This document shows, piece by piece, positions 7,885-19,995 of a stretch of DNA of 64,000 nucleotides. The notes beneath the pieces were generated by a model. That model was not told the DNA's origin and did no database searches. It saw nothing but the letters and a program-made list of their open reading frames with translations. The translations under genes and the position numbers were made by a program. The DNA comes from Bacteroidota bacterium (lineage in GTDB: Bacteria > Bacteroidota > Bacteroidia > UBA4408): contig JADKCP010000003.1 in assembly GCA_016718805.1 (NCBI GenBank), forward strand, positions 434,001 through 498,000, in the 5' to 3' direction. How positions within the stretch are numbered: position 1 is the stretch's first letter; each line of letters begins with the position of its first letter.

Positions 7885-10476
7885 TCACTCTTTCACCACC
7901 TTCTGCCCCCAACCTTGGCCTTTTAAAATGTAAGTTCCCGCTGGTAAGTGCTGCAAGTTCCAAATATAAGTGGAGCTTGAAATTGTTTTTGTTTCCAACA
8001 CTTTTCCGCTGGCATTTATCAATTCTATTTTACCTAAAGCACCTGCATGTTGGTTCACAATGCGCAGACTTTCTTGCACTGGGTTAGGGTAAATTTGTAA
8101 TTCAGTTTCCTTGAAATCTTTTACCTGCAATGGATTTAGCACATTCACAACAATTGTATTTGTAGTTACGGCAGCATTATAATCAAAATAAATATCTGCT
8201 TTATTTTGTATTGAATCAGTTAAAGTCAATCCCGGCTTTGGCTTTATACTAAATTTTACAAAACCGTGTGATTCTAATTCATTGGTATTTGAATCGGGGA
8301 GGAGTATATTTTTAAATATCCATTTTGCAAAACCGTTCACAATGCTCAACTCATAATTGTGCGAAGCACCAATCATTTGCATGCTGCTAATATCCAATAA
8401 GGCAGAAAGTTTATCCATTACCGTTACTGTATAAGCAGTATCTGTTCCAGTGTTTTGAAAGCGAATGGTATACTCTAAATTGTCTGTAGAATTAGGCAAT
8501 ACTCTATTAATAGAAACCGATTTATCATTTGGGTCATAAGCACCGCGAATTATGTTAGTACTAATTGCACTATTGTTTAATGGAGTTGTATCACCTACCC
8601 ATGGCGCTATCCAAGCAAATGCTTTAGCAGTATCACCCAATATAGCATTTGCAAAAACCGAATCGATAATTATTACATCACCTTGCTGATAAGGAATTAA
8701 AGATGGTATGTGCCAAATTAAGGTATCACTACTTACCAAGCTTGCCGCAGGAGTTGCCGATAAATTGGTTAATTGAGTTGGCTTCAAAAATTTTAGTTGT
8801 ACATTATACAAAGTATCTGTTCCTACATTTTGGTAATGAAGTTTGTACTTCGCTTTAAAACCGGGACGCAGAAAACCAATAGAAGTGAGGTCTACTTTCA
8901 AGTCCTTAATGTTTGGGATAGGTTGCAATCCAAAATATAGCGTATCAACTATACCAGAAGCTACATGAATCGCTTGAGAGGCGGCAGTAGTTGAAATGTA
9001 ATAGGTGGGCACATTCACTTGGAAAATAATATTTCCTGTATCACTCGTAGCATTAAAAAATCCTGAGCTGTCGGGCCAACTACCGTAATTGCCCGAATAA
9101 TAAACAGGTATCGGAATTCCATTTTCTAAACTGTCTTTTATACCATTTCCATTGGTATCTAAATATACATATCCTGAAGTAAAATTATAGTAACAGGTGT
9201 TATTAGCAGGGGAGCATAATGGGAGGGGTTGAGAAGAATGAACCACTGAAAGCGGAAAAGTAGTTTGATTGGGAATGCAGGTAATGAACGTGTTTTCAAT
9301 GTTGAGTTCATCCCATGGATAGCTGCCAATAACATGTGGGGCAATGTTTGGAAAGCAGGAAATGGGATTGTTTTTGCAATTCAAAATGTGCACTGATCCT
9401 GGAATAAGCGGTAGGGTTGTCAACTGATTTGTGTCACAACGTAATTCAGTTAGGTTTATAGGTAATTCAGGTAGAATTGCTAATTGATTATTACTGCAGT
9501 ATAAACCATGCAGAGAATTGGGTAATACCGGCAGAGTTGTTAATTGATTACCCAAACAATATAAAAGAATTAAGGAATCTGGTAATGCAGGGAGACTTGT
9601 TAATTGAGTTTTAGCACAATATAATTCAGTTAAGGAACCTGGTAAAGATGGGAGACTTAATAATGTATTATAGCTACAATATAATTTATTTAAGGAATTC
9701 GGTAGTACTGGTAAACTTGATAATTGATTAAAACCACAATATAAATCATTTAATGAATTTGGAAGGGTGGGCAGGTTTGTTAATGTATTTAAATTACACC
9801 ACAATTTGACCAAAGAATTAGGTAACGCTGGTAGATTCGTTAATTGATTGTCACTGCAATTCAATGAGTAAAGGGAACTGGGTAATGAAGGCAGCATTGT
9901 CAATAGATTACTGTTGCAGAATAAGTCTGTCAGAGAGAGCGGTAAATTTGGTAAGAGTGTTATTTGATTATTATAACAATCTAAATTGGCTATTGAATTT
10001 GGCAGCAATGGTAAACTTGTTAGGTGGTTATTATGACACCATAAAAGCGTTAATGTACTTGGTAATGTTGGCAAACTTACCAATTCATTGAACTGACACC
10101 ATAATGAGTTTAAAGAATTAGGTAAAGGAGGTAAGCTCGTTAGTTGATTAAACGCACAATCTAAATAAACTAATCCAGGCGGTAATGTCGGAAGACTAGT
10201 TAAATAATTAGTAGCGCAAAAAAGACTAGTTAATGAAGTGAAGTTTTGAATACCATCCAAATTATTAATATTGCAAGCGGCAACATTTAAATATGTTGAG
10301 TTGAGAATTAAACTACTATTAGTAATCAACGAATCCTGGGCCGTGAAAGCGCCATTATACAATTGCTTCAGTTTATTCCTAAAATTAGCATCCGGCACCC
10401 AAAAATTTTGAGCAAACAAATTCGCATTCACCAAAAAGAAAATCAAAAGCAAGCCAAAGTAAAATCTATATCTCAT
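7885..10476 (-). CDS. LRR array gene C: T9SS-exported leucine-rich-repeat protein (14 repeats)
   Basis: 863 residues with a signal peptide (MRYRFYFGLLLIFFLVNANLFAQ), N-cap FWVPDANFRNKLKQLYNGAF, fourteen 20-residue LRRs, Cys cap, Ca-loop (YLDTNGNGIKDSLE), DUF11/DUF7619-like region and T9SS sorting domain (LQIYPNPVQESLRIVN). Compared with its neighbours the N-cap has NGAF instead of PSCF, losing one conserved Cys. LRR 10 has a Thr (AKTQLTS) where the Asn of the Asn ladder is expected. Gene D lies 40 bp upstream with no promoter-like box between, so C is probably co-transcribed with D. The last 100 residues are nearly identical to those of genes A and D, while the LRRs are clearly different. Confidence 0.9.
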   Translation of the reverse strand: MRYRFYFGLLLIFFLVNANLFAQNFWVPDANFRNKLKQLYNGAFTAQDSLITNSSLILNSTYLNVAACNINNLDGIQNFTSLTSLFCATNYLTSLPTLPPGLVYLDCAFNQLTSLPPLPNSLNSLWCQFNELVSLPTLPSTLTLLWCHNNHLTSLPLLPNSIANLDCYNNQITLLPNLPLSLTDLFCNSNLLTMLPSLPSSLYSLNCSDNQLTNLPALPNSLVKLWCNLNTLTNLPTLPNSLNDLYCGFNQLSSLPVLPNSLNKLYCSYNTLLSLPSLPGSLTELYCAKTQLTSLPALPDSLILLYCLGNQLTTLPVLPNSLHGLYCSNNQLAILPELPINLTELRCDTNQLTTLPLIPGSVHILNCKNNPISCFPNIAPHVIGSYPWDELNIENTFITCIPNQTTFPLSVVHSSQPLPLCSPANNTCYYNFTSGYVYLDTNGNGIKDSLENGIPIPVYYSGNYGSWPDSSGFFNATSDTGNIIFQVNVPTYYISTTAASQAIHVASGIVDTLYFGLQPIPNIKDLKVDLTSIGFLRPGFKAKYKLHYQNVGTDTLYNVQLKFLKPTQLTNLSATPAASLVSSDTLIWHIPSLIPYQQGDVIIIDSVFANAILGDTAKAFAWIAPWVGDTTPLNNSAISTNIIRGAYDPNDKSVSINRVLPNSTDNLEYTIRFQNTGTDTAYTVTVMDKLSALLDISSMQMIGASHNYELSIVNGFAKWIFKNILLPDSNTNELESHGFVKFSIKPKPGLTLTDSIQNKADIYFDYNAAVTTNTIVVNVLNPLQVKDFKETELQIYPNPVQESLRIVNQHAGALGKIELINASGKVLETKTISSSTYIWNLQHLPAGTYILKGQGWGQKVVKE

Positions 10477-10516
10477 AACCGAATTTTCTTAATTCTGAAT
10501 TCTCAATTCCCTTTCA

Positions 10517-12867
10517 TCATTCCTTCACCAACTTCTGCCCCCAACCTTGGCCTTTTAAAATGTAGGTTCCGGCAGGCAAATGCTGGATGTTCCAAGTATA
10601 AGTGGATGTTGAAATTGTTTTTGTTTCCAACACTTTTCCGCTGGCATTTATCAATTCAATTTTTCCTAATGCGCCTGCATGTTGGTTCACTATGCGAATA
10701 CTTTCTTGCACAGGGTTAGGAAAAACTTGTAATGCTATTTCCTGCAAATCGTTTACTTGTGTAGTATTTAGCACATTCACCACAATCGTATTGGTAGTTA
10801 CAGCAGTGTTGTAATCAAAATAAATATTGGCAGCATTCGGTATAGAATCAGTTACCATCAATCCCGGCAAAGGCTTTATGCTGAATTTTACAAAACCGTG
10901 TGATTCTGATTCATTGGTGTTAGAATCTGGCAGAAGAATATTTATAAAATTCCATTTTGCAACTCCATTCTCAATCCAAAGATCATAGCTATGCGAGGCA
11001 GAAATCATTTCCATACTTGATATATCCAGCAATGATGAAAGTGAATCAATCACCATTACTGCAAAAGCAGTATCTGTTCCTGTATTTTGAAAACGGATAA
11101 TATATTCAAGATAGCCAGTAGCATTTGGTAATACAACTTCCGGTGAAACAGCTTTATCGTTCGGATCAAATGAGCCACGGATAATAGTTGTGGACTTACT
11201 TACATTATTTTGTGAGGAGGTATCTGCAATTATAGGTTCAATCCATGCAGAAGCATTGGCAGTATCTCCAAGTGTTGCATTTGCAAAAACCGAATCCGTA
11301 ATTACTATATCACCTTGCTGAAAAGGATTCAATGAGGCAATGTTCCAAATCAATGTATCACCATTAGATGTATTAGCAGTTGGAAATGCAGATAAATTGG
11401 ATAGTTGAGATGGCTTCAAAAATTTTACATTCACATTTGAAATAATTTCGGTTCCCACATTTTGGTAATGAATTTTATATTTTGCTTTAAACCCGGGGCG
11501 CAAAAAAGTAATGGAAGTCAAATCCACATTTAAATCATTGATGTTGGGTATCGGCTGCAAGCCAAAATAGAGGGTATCAACTGAGCCTGGAGCAACATGA
11601 ATCGTTTGAGAAGAAGGTGTGGTTGAAGTATAATAAGCTGGTGTATTCAACTCGAACGTAATATTTCCTGTATTACTAATTGAATTAAAAAATCCTGAAC
11701 TATCGGGCCAGCTGCCATAATTGCCCGAATAATAAACAGGTATTGGTAATCCATTTTCCAAGCTGTCTTTTATACCATCACCGTTGACATCCATAAATAC
11801 ATAACCTGCTGTAAAGTTATAATTGCAGGTGCTATTGGCTGGGGAGCAAAATGGAAGGGGTTGAGAAGTTTGAACAACTGAAAGTGGAAAAGTGTTTTGA
11901 TTTGGGATACAGGGAATCGAAGTATTTTTAATATCTATCAAATGCCACGGAAAATAACCAGGAGAGCGTGGAACTATTGTGGGAAAACAAGTTATCGGGT
12001 TATTGCTACAATTAAAGAATTTGGTTTTACCGGGTATTGAAGGCAGGCTTGTCAATTGATTATAATAGCAAAATAACCCTGTTAATGTTGCGGGTAATGC
12101 AGGCAGGCTTATCAATTGATTTTGAGGGCAATATAAAGTTGTTAATGTTGAAGGTAATGCAGGCAAACTCGTTAATTGATTAGCACGGCAATCTAACCAT
12201 GTTAATGTTGCGGGTAATGGAGGCAGACTTGTCAATTGATTAGAACCGCAATTCAAATCTTCTAACGATGCAGGTAATGCAGGCAGACTTGTCAATTGAT
12301 TGTTATTGCAAAATAGTTGGATTAAAGTTGCAGGTAATGCAGGCAGACTCACAAATTGATTATTTTGGCAATATAACAGCTCTAACGTTGCAGGTAATGC
12401 AGTCAGACTTGTTAATTGATTATTAGAGCAGTCTAAATAATATAATGATAGTGGCAATGCAGGCAAACTTGTCATTTGATTATCATCGCAATATAATTGT
12501 ATTAATGTTGTAGGTAAAGCAGGGAGACTTGTCAATTGATTTTCTTGGCAATCTAAATATGTTAATGTTGCGGGTAATGCAGGCAGACTTGTCAAATTAT
12601 TTTGAGGACATATTAAAATGCGCAACGAAGTAAAATATCCAATACCATTTAAAGAGCTGATATTCGAATTGCCAACATACAAATATGTATTACTTTGAAC
12701 CAAACTACATGTAGTGTTCAACGAATCTGGGCAGTAAAACAGGATGGATAAAGTTGTTTTAAGACATTTCTGAAATTAGAATCCGGCACCCAAAAATTTT
12801 GAGCAAACAAATTTGTATTCACCAAAAAGAAAATCAAAAGCAAGCCAAAGTAAAATCTATATCTCAT
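10517..12867 (-). pseudogene. LRR array gene D: T9SS leucine-rich-repeat protein, one frameshift near the N-terminus
   Basis: The ATG at 12865-12867 starts a perfect family N-terminus (MRYRFYFGLLLIFFLVNTNLFAQ, then FWVPDSNFR...YPSCFTAQ), which breaks off at a TGA after CAG-ATT-CGT. Every other member reads CAG-GAT-TC or equivalent here, so one base is missing near 12727. The total length (2351 nt) is one short of a multiple of three, consistent with this. The remainder (10517-12721) is intact: ten 20-residue LRRs, Cys cap, Ca-loop (FMDVNGDGIKDSLE), DUF7619-like region and T9SS domain ending GWGQKLVKE. Without the repair the protein would lack a signal peptide and stay inside the cell. It may be a real inactivation, a switchable frameshift or an assembly error. 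Confidence 0.82.
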
Positions 12868-12921
12868 AACCGAATTTTCTTAATTCTAAATTTTTAATTC
12901 TGAATTCTCAATTCCCTTCCA

Positions 12922-15900
12922 TCATTCCTTCACCACCTTCTGCCCCCAGCCTTGACCTCTTAAAATATAAGTTCCGGCAGGCAATTGCTGCAAGTTCCAA
13001 GTGTAAGCTGAGCTTGAAATTGTTTTTGTTTCCAACACTTCTCCGCTGGCATTTATCAATTCTATTTTTCCTAATGCACCTGCATGTTGGTTCACAATGC
13101 GCAAAATATCTTGCACAGGATTAGGGAAAATTTGCAATTCTGTATCCTTCAAGTCATGCACTTGCAAAGGATTTACAACATTCACTACAATGGTGTTTGT
13201 TGTAACAGCAACATTGTAATCAAAATAAATATCTGCTTCATTAGGTATCGAATCTGCTACAGTTAATCCCGGCAAGGGCTTTATTCTGAATTTTACAAAA
13301 CCGTGTGATTCTAATTCATTGGTGTTGGAATCGGGGAGAAGTATATTTATAAAATTCCATTTCGCAACTCCATTCTCTACCCACAAATCATAACTATGCG
13401 AAGCACTAATCATCTGCAAACTGCTAACATCAAGCAATGCCGAAAGTGTATCCATTACCATTACTTCAAAAGCTCTATATGTTCCGGTATTCTGAAAGCG
13501 GATACTATATTCAAGGAAGCCTACCGTATTGAGTAAAACAACATCCGGTGAAACCGATTTATCGTTCGGGTCAAAGGCGCCTCGAATAATGTTTATACTT
13601 GTACATTGATTGTTTAGGGGTTCGGTATCACCTCCTATTGGCTCAATCCAAGCATTAGCAGTGGTAGTATCTCCAAGTGTTGCATTTGAAAAAACAGAAT
13701 CAGTAATTACTATATTGCCTTGCTGAAAAGGAAATAACGTATCAATGTTCCAAATCAAGGTATCTGCACTAACCGCATTTGCACCTGGAAGTGATGAAAA
13801 ATTGTATAATTGTGATGGCTTCAAAAATTTTACCTGAACATTGTTCAAAGTATTTGTACCCACATTTTGATAATGAACTTGATATTTAGCTTTAAAGCTT
13901 GGCCTTAAAAAACCAATGGAGCATAGGTCAATTTTTAAATCATTGATATTGCCAATAGGTTGTAGAGCAAAATAGAGGGTATCCACCACTCCGCTAACTA
14001 CATGAATTGTTTGTGAAGTAGGAGTTGTCGCGCTGTAATACAAGGGTACAGCCACCTGAAAAGTAATGTTTCCTGTATCGCTCACTGCATTAAAATAACC
14101 TACACCGTTCGCAAATACTACTGAATTACCAGAATAATTAACTGGAGCTTCCAATCCATATTCTAGGCTGTCTTTCCTTCCATTTCCGTTGGCATCTATA
14201 AAAACATAGCCGAAAGTATAATTATAGTTGCAGTCGCTATTAGCAGGTGAACAAAAGGGCAGTTGTTGCGAACTGTATATGACTGAAAGTGGAAAAGTAC
14301 CCTGATTAGGAATGCAGGATATTAAAGTATTAAACATTGTAATGCCCACCCAAGAAGGACTTCCCGGTATACGAGGAGCTATTTCAGGGAAGCATGTTAT
14401 GGGGTTATGTGAAAAATCCAGTTTCCAAGTCCTTCCGGGTATTCTTGGTAAATTGCTTAATTGATTATTTCTGCAATATAATTCAAGCAGCAATGCTGGT
14501 AAAGCAGGCAAAGTAGTTAATTGATTATTTGAACACCCCAGTATGGTTAACGATGCAGGTAATGCAGGCAAACTAATCAATTGGCATAGACTGCAATCTA
14601 AAGTTATTAATAAAGCAGGTAATGTAGGTAAGCTGGTCAATTGGTTCACACCGCATTTTAATTCTTTTATAGAATCGGGTAGTATTGGCAAACTTGTCAA
14701 CTGATTTTGACCGCACCATAAATAAGTTAACGAAGAAGGTAAGGCTGGCAAACTGCTTAATTGATTGTAAGTACAATCTAGATGCGTTAATGATGAAGGC
14801 AATACAGGTAAACTTGTCAAATGATTATTCTCGCAAGTTAAGCGGGTTAATGATGAAGGCAAAATTGGCAAACTGATCAATTGATTTGAAGTGCAATACA
14901 GGTAGACTAAAGATGCTGGTAATGCAGGCAAACTCGTTAATTGATTTTCACTGCAGGCCAAAGAGAGCAAGGATGTTGGCAAGGCAGGCAAACTCGTTAA
15001 TTGATTTTGACTGCAGTTCAAAGAGAGCAAGGATGTTGGCAAGGCAGGTAAACTTGTTAAATGATTAGAATAGCAAACTAAATGCTCCAAGGAAGTAAAA
15101 TATTGTATACCATCTAAAGAGCTAATTTGTAAAAAAGTTAGGTTTAAGCTTATTTCATTTTGTATTTGACTGCAGCCTGTAATCAAAGAATCCTGAGCGG
15201 TAAAACAGCTAGGATAAAGTTGCTTCAACTTATTCCTAAAATGAAAATCCGGCACCCAATAGTAGGTAGGATTTACCGCATGCACCACAGTTGTGTTAGT
15301 GAGAACAGCTGCATTGTAATCAAAATAAATACTGGCTGAGTTCGGTATATTGTTTCCGGCAAGAAGTCCAGGTAAGGGCTTAATTCTGAATTTTACAAAA
15401 CCATGAGATTCCACTTCATTGGCGTTGGAATCAGGAAGGAGTATAGAAGTAAAATTGCATCTCAGCAATCGATTCTCCACCCAAAAGTCAAAAGGATGAG
15501 AAGCATTAATCATCTGCAAACTGTTAACATCTAGCAACGGCGAAAGTGTATCCATGACCATCACTGTAAAAGCTGTATCTGTGCCAGTATTTTGAAACCG
15601 AATGGTGTATTCCAAATAGCGTGTAGAATTGGACATTACAAGCTCTGGTGTAACCGATTTATCATTTGGATCAAAGGAGGCTTTAATAATGTTCATGCTA
15701 ATAGCACTATTGTTGAAAGGAGTGCTATCACCTGTCAAAGGTTCTATCCAAGCATAAGCCGCGGCGGTATCACCAATAAATGTGCTTGCAAAAACTGAAT
15801 CATTAATGTTGATTTCACCTTTCTCAAAAGGAAATAAAACTGGAATATTCCAAACTAATGTATCGCCGTTAACTGCGTTTGATACGGGCAAAGTGTTGAG

Positions 15901-17376
15901 GTTAGAAAGTTGCTGAGGCTTTAGAAATTTAAGTTTAACGTTGCTTATCGTATCAGTGCCAATATTTTGGTATTGGATTTTATATTTTATTTTAAATCCC
16001 GGTCGTAAAAGACTTTGGCTTGTTAAATCAAGCTTTAAATCTTGAATTTTGGAAATCGGTGCTATACCAAAGTAAAGTGTTGGGTTATTCGTTGCGGTTA
16101 CATGAACAACCTGTGTTTCGGGAGTAGTAGCACTGTAATAGTTTGGGACAATAAGATGAAGCGTAATATTTCCAGTATCACTAATCGCATCAAATACACC
16201 ATTGGAGTCGGACCAAGCAAGATAATTTAAATACTGAATAGCACATGATACTCCTTTTTCCAAGCTATCTTTAATCCCATTTCCATTTTCATCCAAAAAT
16301 ACCAACCCGGAAACAAATTTATAGCTGCAGTAATTATTGACGGGTGAACAATACGTGAGAGGTATTGGTAATTGAGCTTGAAACATTTGAAAATCATAAA
16401 GGCTTCTTTGATTAGGAACACAAGTGATATTAGTGTGTTGAATATTTATTCCACCCCAAGGGTATCCTAAATCACGTGGTGCAAGCTCTGGAATGCAGGA
16501 AAGCGGGTTATAACTACAATTTAGATAGCGAACATGACCGGGTATTTTGGGAAGGAAGGTTAATTGATTATAAGCACAAAACAAGCTAATTAAGGAGTTA
16601 GGAATTGTAGGAAAACTAGATATTTGGTTGTGTGCACAATACAAAGTTGTTAAAAGTGGGGGCAGTGGCGGAAGCCCAGTTAGTTGATTGTATTCACATC
16701 TTAGCTCGGTAACGTAATTAGGTAATGCAGGAAGGTTGGTTAATTGATTATTGTCACAGTCTAATAATCTTAAAGAATCAGGAAGGGAGTTTATACTTGT
16801 TATTTGATTTCCACTGCAATATAAATACTAAAATGAATTAGGAAAAGTTGGTAAATTTATTAATTGATTTAAACGGCAGTCTAACTCAATTAAAGAACTA
16901 GGAAGTGTTGGCAAATTAGTTAATTGATTTTGTAGGCAAAATATATGGGTTATTGAATTTGGTAAAGCAGGAAGGCTAGTAAGATGGTTGGCGTTACAAA
17001 TTAAAAATTTCAAGGAATCAGGTAGTATGGGTAAACTAGATAAATTATTATTACCGCAATTTAAATAGCTTAGTGAAGAAGGTAATACAGGCAAACTTGT
17101 AATATTTGTTTGTCTGCATGTTAATGAATCCAAAGTGATAAAATATTCCAGCCCGCTTAATGACGCAATGGGTAAGCTGCTAGCATTCAGTGATTGCGCA
17201 CTTTGAATTAAATTGCAATTGGTAATCATAGAATCCTGAGCAGTAAAACAGCTAGGATAAAGTTGTTTCAGCTTATTCCTAAAATTAGCATCCGGCACCC
17301 AAAAGTTTTGTGAAAACAGATTTGCATTAAGTGAAAAGAAAATCAAAAGCAATCCGAAGTAAAATTTATGTTTCAT
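12922..17376 (-). pseudogene. LRR array gene E: in-frame fusion of two LRR units, interrupted by one TAG
   Basis: The frame from the ATG at 17376 to 12922 is continuous except for TAG at 16828-16830, codon 183, inside the fifth LRR (PNSF-stop-YLYCSGNQITS). Unit 1 has a signal peptide, ten LRRs, Cys cap, Ca-loop (FLDENGNGIKDSLE) and DUF7619-like region, but no sorting domain. At about 15258-15275 it passes directly into unit 2 (VVHAVNPTYYWVPDFHFRNKLKQLYPSCF), which has eleven LRRs, a second cap, Ca-loop and sandwich region, and the single T9SS domain. The fusion looks like a deletion that removed one sorting domain, a spacer and one signal peptide. Repaired, it would be about 1484 residues, nearly twice its neighbours. 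The TAG could arise from CAG (Gln) by one transition. Confidence 0.85.
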
Positions 17377-17465
17377 AACTGAAATTTTTTTAATTCTTAA
17401 TTCAAAATTCTTAATTCGTAAATCTTAATTCTAAAATCGTAAATCGTAATTCTTAAAAAATTTTT

Positions 17466-19940
17466 CTACTCCTTCACCACCTTCTGCCCCCAACCTTGGC
17501 CTTTTAAAATATAAGTTCCCGCAGGCAATTGCTGCAAGTTCCAAGTATAAGTAGAGCTCGAAATTGTTTTTGTTTCCAACACTTTTCCGCTGGCATTTAT
17601 CAATTCTATTTTTCCTAATGCGCCTGCCTGTTGGTTCACAATGCGCAAAATGTCTTGCACCGGATTTGGAAAAACTTGTAATTCCGTTTCCTGCAAATCT
17701 TTTACCTGCAAGGGATTTAGCACATTTACCACAATGGTGTTAGTTGTAATAGCCGTGTTGTAATCAAAATAAATATCGGCTTTATTTTGTATCGAATCTG
17801 TAACAGTCAATCCCGGCAAGGGCTTTATTCTGAATTTTACAAAACCGTGTGATTCTAATTCATTGGTGTTAGAATCTGGCAGAAGAATATTTATAAAATT
17901 CCATTTCGCAACTCCATTCTCTACCCACAAATCATAACTATTAGAAGCGCTAATCATTTGCAAACTGCTAAGATCCAGCAAAGGCGAAAGTGTATCCATT
18001 AACATCACAGCAAAAGCAGTATCTGTTCCTGTATTTTGAAAGCGGATAATGTATTCAAGATAGCCTGTGGTATTAGGTAACACAACTTCCGGTGAAACAG
18101 CTTTATCGTTCGGATCAAATGAGCCACGGATAATAGTTGTGGACTTACTGACATTATTTTGTGAAGTGGTATCTGCAATTATAGGTTCAATCCATGCATA
18201 AGCATTAGCGGTATCTCCAAGTGTTGCATTTGCAAAAACTGAATCTGTAATTACCATATCACCTTGCTCAAAAGGATTTAATGAGGCAATGTTCCAAATC
18301 AATGTATCACCATTAGATGTATTAGCAGTTGGCAATGCCAATATATTGGATAGTTGCGGTGGCTTCAAAAATTTTACATTCACATTTGAAATAATTTCGG
18401 TTCCCACATTTTGATAATGGATTTTATAGTTTGTTTTAAACCCGGGTCGCGAAAAAGTAATAGAAGTCAAATCCACTTTTAAATCGTTGATGTTGGGTAA
18501 AGGTTGCAAGCCAAAATAGAGTGTATCAACTGAACCTGCAGTAACATGAATAGTTTGAGAGGAGGAGGTAGATGCAGTAAAATAAGCTGGCACATTCATC
18601 TGAAAATTAATAATTCCCGTATCACTAATTGCATTAAAAAATCCTGCACTATCGGGCCAGATCCCATAATTGCTGGAATAATTAACCGGAACTGTCATTC
18701 CAATTTCTAAACTATCTTTTATACCATCTCCGTTCACATCCATAAATACATAACCTGAAGTAAAATTATAGTTGCAGTTGTTATTGACAGAGGAACAAAA
18801 TGGTAGGGGCTGAGATGCTTGAACAACTGAAAGAGGAAAAGTGTTTTGATTGGGAATGCAGGAAATTAAAGTGTTTTGAATGTTTATCGCTAACCAATTA
18901 AGACTTCCAGGAGATCTTGGAAGTAACTTCGGAAAACAAGTAATGGGGTTATTACTGAAAATTAGGAGTCTAGTAAAACCGGGAATTGATGGCATATTTG
19001 CCAATTGATTATTATCGCTATATAAAGCTGTTAATGTTGCAGGTAATGCAGGGAGACTTGACAATTGATTATTACCGCAATTTAAAACTTTAAATGTTAC
19101 AGGTAATGCAGGCAGACTTGTCAATTGATTATCAGAGCAATCTAACACTTCTAACGATGCAGGTAATGCAGGCAGAGTTGCCAATGGATTATTATGGCAA
19201 TATAGATATCTTAATGTTGCGGGTAATATAGGCAGACTAGTCAATTGATTGTAATAACAAGCTAGTTCTATTAATGTTGCAGGTAATGCAGGCAGAGGAC
19301 TTGTCAATTGATTAGAACCACAATCTAGATGTATTAATGTGGCAGGTAATGCAGACAGACTTGCCAACTGATTATAAAAGCAATCTAACAGTGTTAATGT
19401 TGCAGGTAATGCAGGGAGACTTGTCAATTGATTAGATTTGCAATCTAAATCTGTTAATGTTGCAGGTAATGCAGGTAGACTTGTCAATTGATTATCGCTG
19501 CAATCTAAATATGCTAATGTTGCAGGTAATGCAGGCAGACTTGTTAATTGATTATCATCGCAATTTAAATCTGTTAATGTTGCAGGTAATGCAGGCAGAC
19601 TTGTTAATTGATTATCACTGCAATTTAAATCTGTTAATGTTGCAGGTAATGAAGGTAGACTGGTCAATTGATTGTTATTACATAATAGACTTATTAATGA
19701 GGTAAAGTATTCAATCCCTGCTAAAGAACTGATATTCGAATTGTAAATTTGTAAGGAGGTTACATTTTGAATATTGATGCTATTCGTGATCAGGGAATCC
19801 TGAGCAGTGAAGCAGGCAGGACAAACTTGTTTGAGTTTAGTTCTAAAATTAGCATCCGGCACCCAAAAATTTTGGGCAAACAAATTTGCATTAAGAGAAA
19901 AGAAAACCAAAAGCAAACCGAAGTAAAATTTATGTTTCAT
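17466..19940 (-). CDS. LRR array gene F: T9SS-exported leucine-rich-repeat protein (12 repeats)
   Basis: 824 residues: signal peptide (MKHKFYFGLLLVFFSLNANLFAQ), N-cap FWVPDANFRTKLKQVCPACF with an extra Cys, twelve LRRs, Cys cap, Ca-loop (FMDVNGDGIKDSLE), DUF11/DUF7619-like region and T9SS domain (LQVFPNPVQDILRIVN to GWGQKVVKE). The first repeats are very similar to each other (LPALPATLTDLNC/LDC), suggesting recent internal amplification. One repeat carries a 3-bp insertion near 19297 (SPLPALP), the only 21-residue repeat I saw. LRR 11 has Ser in place of the conserved Cys (LTALYSDNN), exactly as in LRR 12 of gene H. Parts of the region downstream of the LRRs match pseudogene J almost exactly. 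Confidence 0.9.
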   Translation of the reverse strand: MKHKFYFGLLLVFFSLNANLFAQNFWVPDANFRTKLKQVCPACFTAQDSLITNSINIQNVTSLQIYNSNISSLAGIEYFTSLISLLCNNNQLTSLPSLPATLTDLNCSDNQLTSLPALPATLTDLNCDDNQLTSLPALPATLAYLDCSDNQLTSLPALPATLTDLDCKSNQLTSLPALPATLTLLDCFYNQLASLSALPATLIHLDCGSNQLTSPLPALPATLIELACYYNQLTSLPILPATLRYLYCHNNPLATLPALPASLEVLDCSDNQLTSLPALPVTFKVLNCGNNQLSSLPALPATLTALYSDNNQLANMPSIPGFTRLLIFSNNPITCFPKLLPRSPGSLNWLAINIQNTLISCIPNQNTFPLSVVQASQPLPFCSSVNNNCNYNFTSGYVFMDVNGDGIKDSLEIGMTVPVNYSSNYGIWPDSAGFFNAISDTGIINFQMNVPAYFTASTSSSQTIHVTAGSVDTLYFGLQPLPNINDLKVDLTSITFSRPGFKTNYKIHYQNVGTEIISNVNVKFLKPPQLSNILALPTANTSNGDTLIWNIASLNPFEQGDMVITDSVFANATLGDTANAYAWIEPIIADTTSQNNVSKSTTIIRGSFDPNDKAVSPEVVLPNTTGYLEYIIRFQNTGTDTAFAVMLMDTLSPLLDLSSLQMISASNSYDLWVENGVAKWNFINILLPDSNTNELESHGFVKFRIKPLPGLTVTDSIQNKADIYFDYNTAITTNTIVVNVLNPLQVKDLQETELQVFPNPVQDILRIVNQQAGALGKIELINASGKVLETKTISSSTYTWNLQQLPAGTYILKGQGWGQKVVKE

Positions 19941-19995
19941 AACCGAAATTTTCTTAATTCATAATTTGTAATTTTTAATTTCTAATTCCCTTTCA

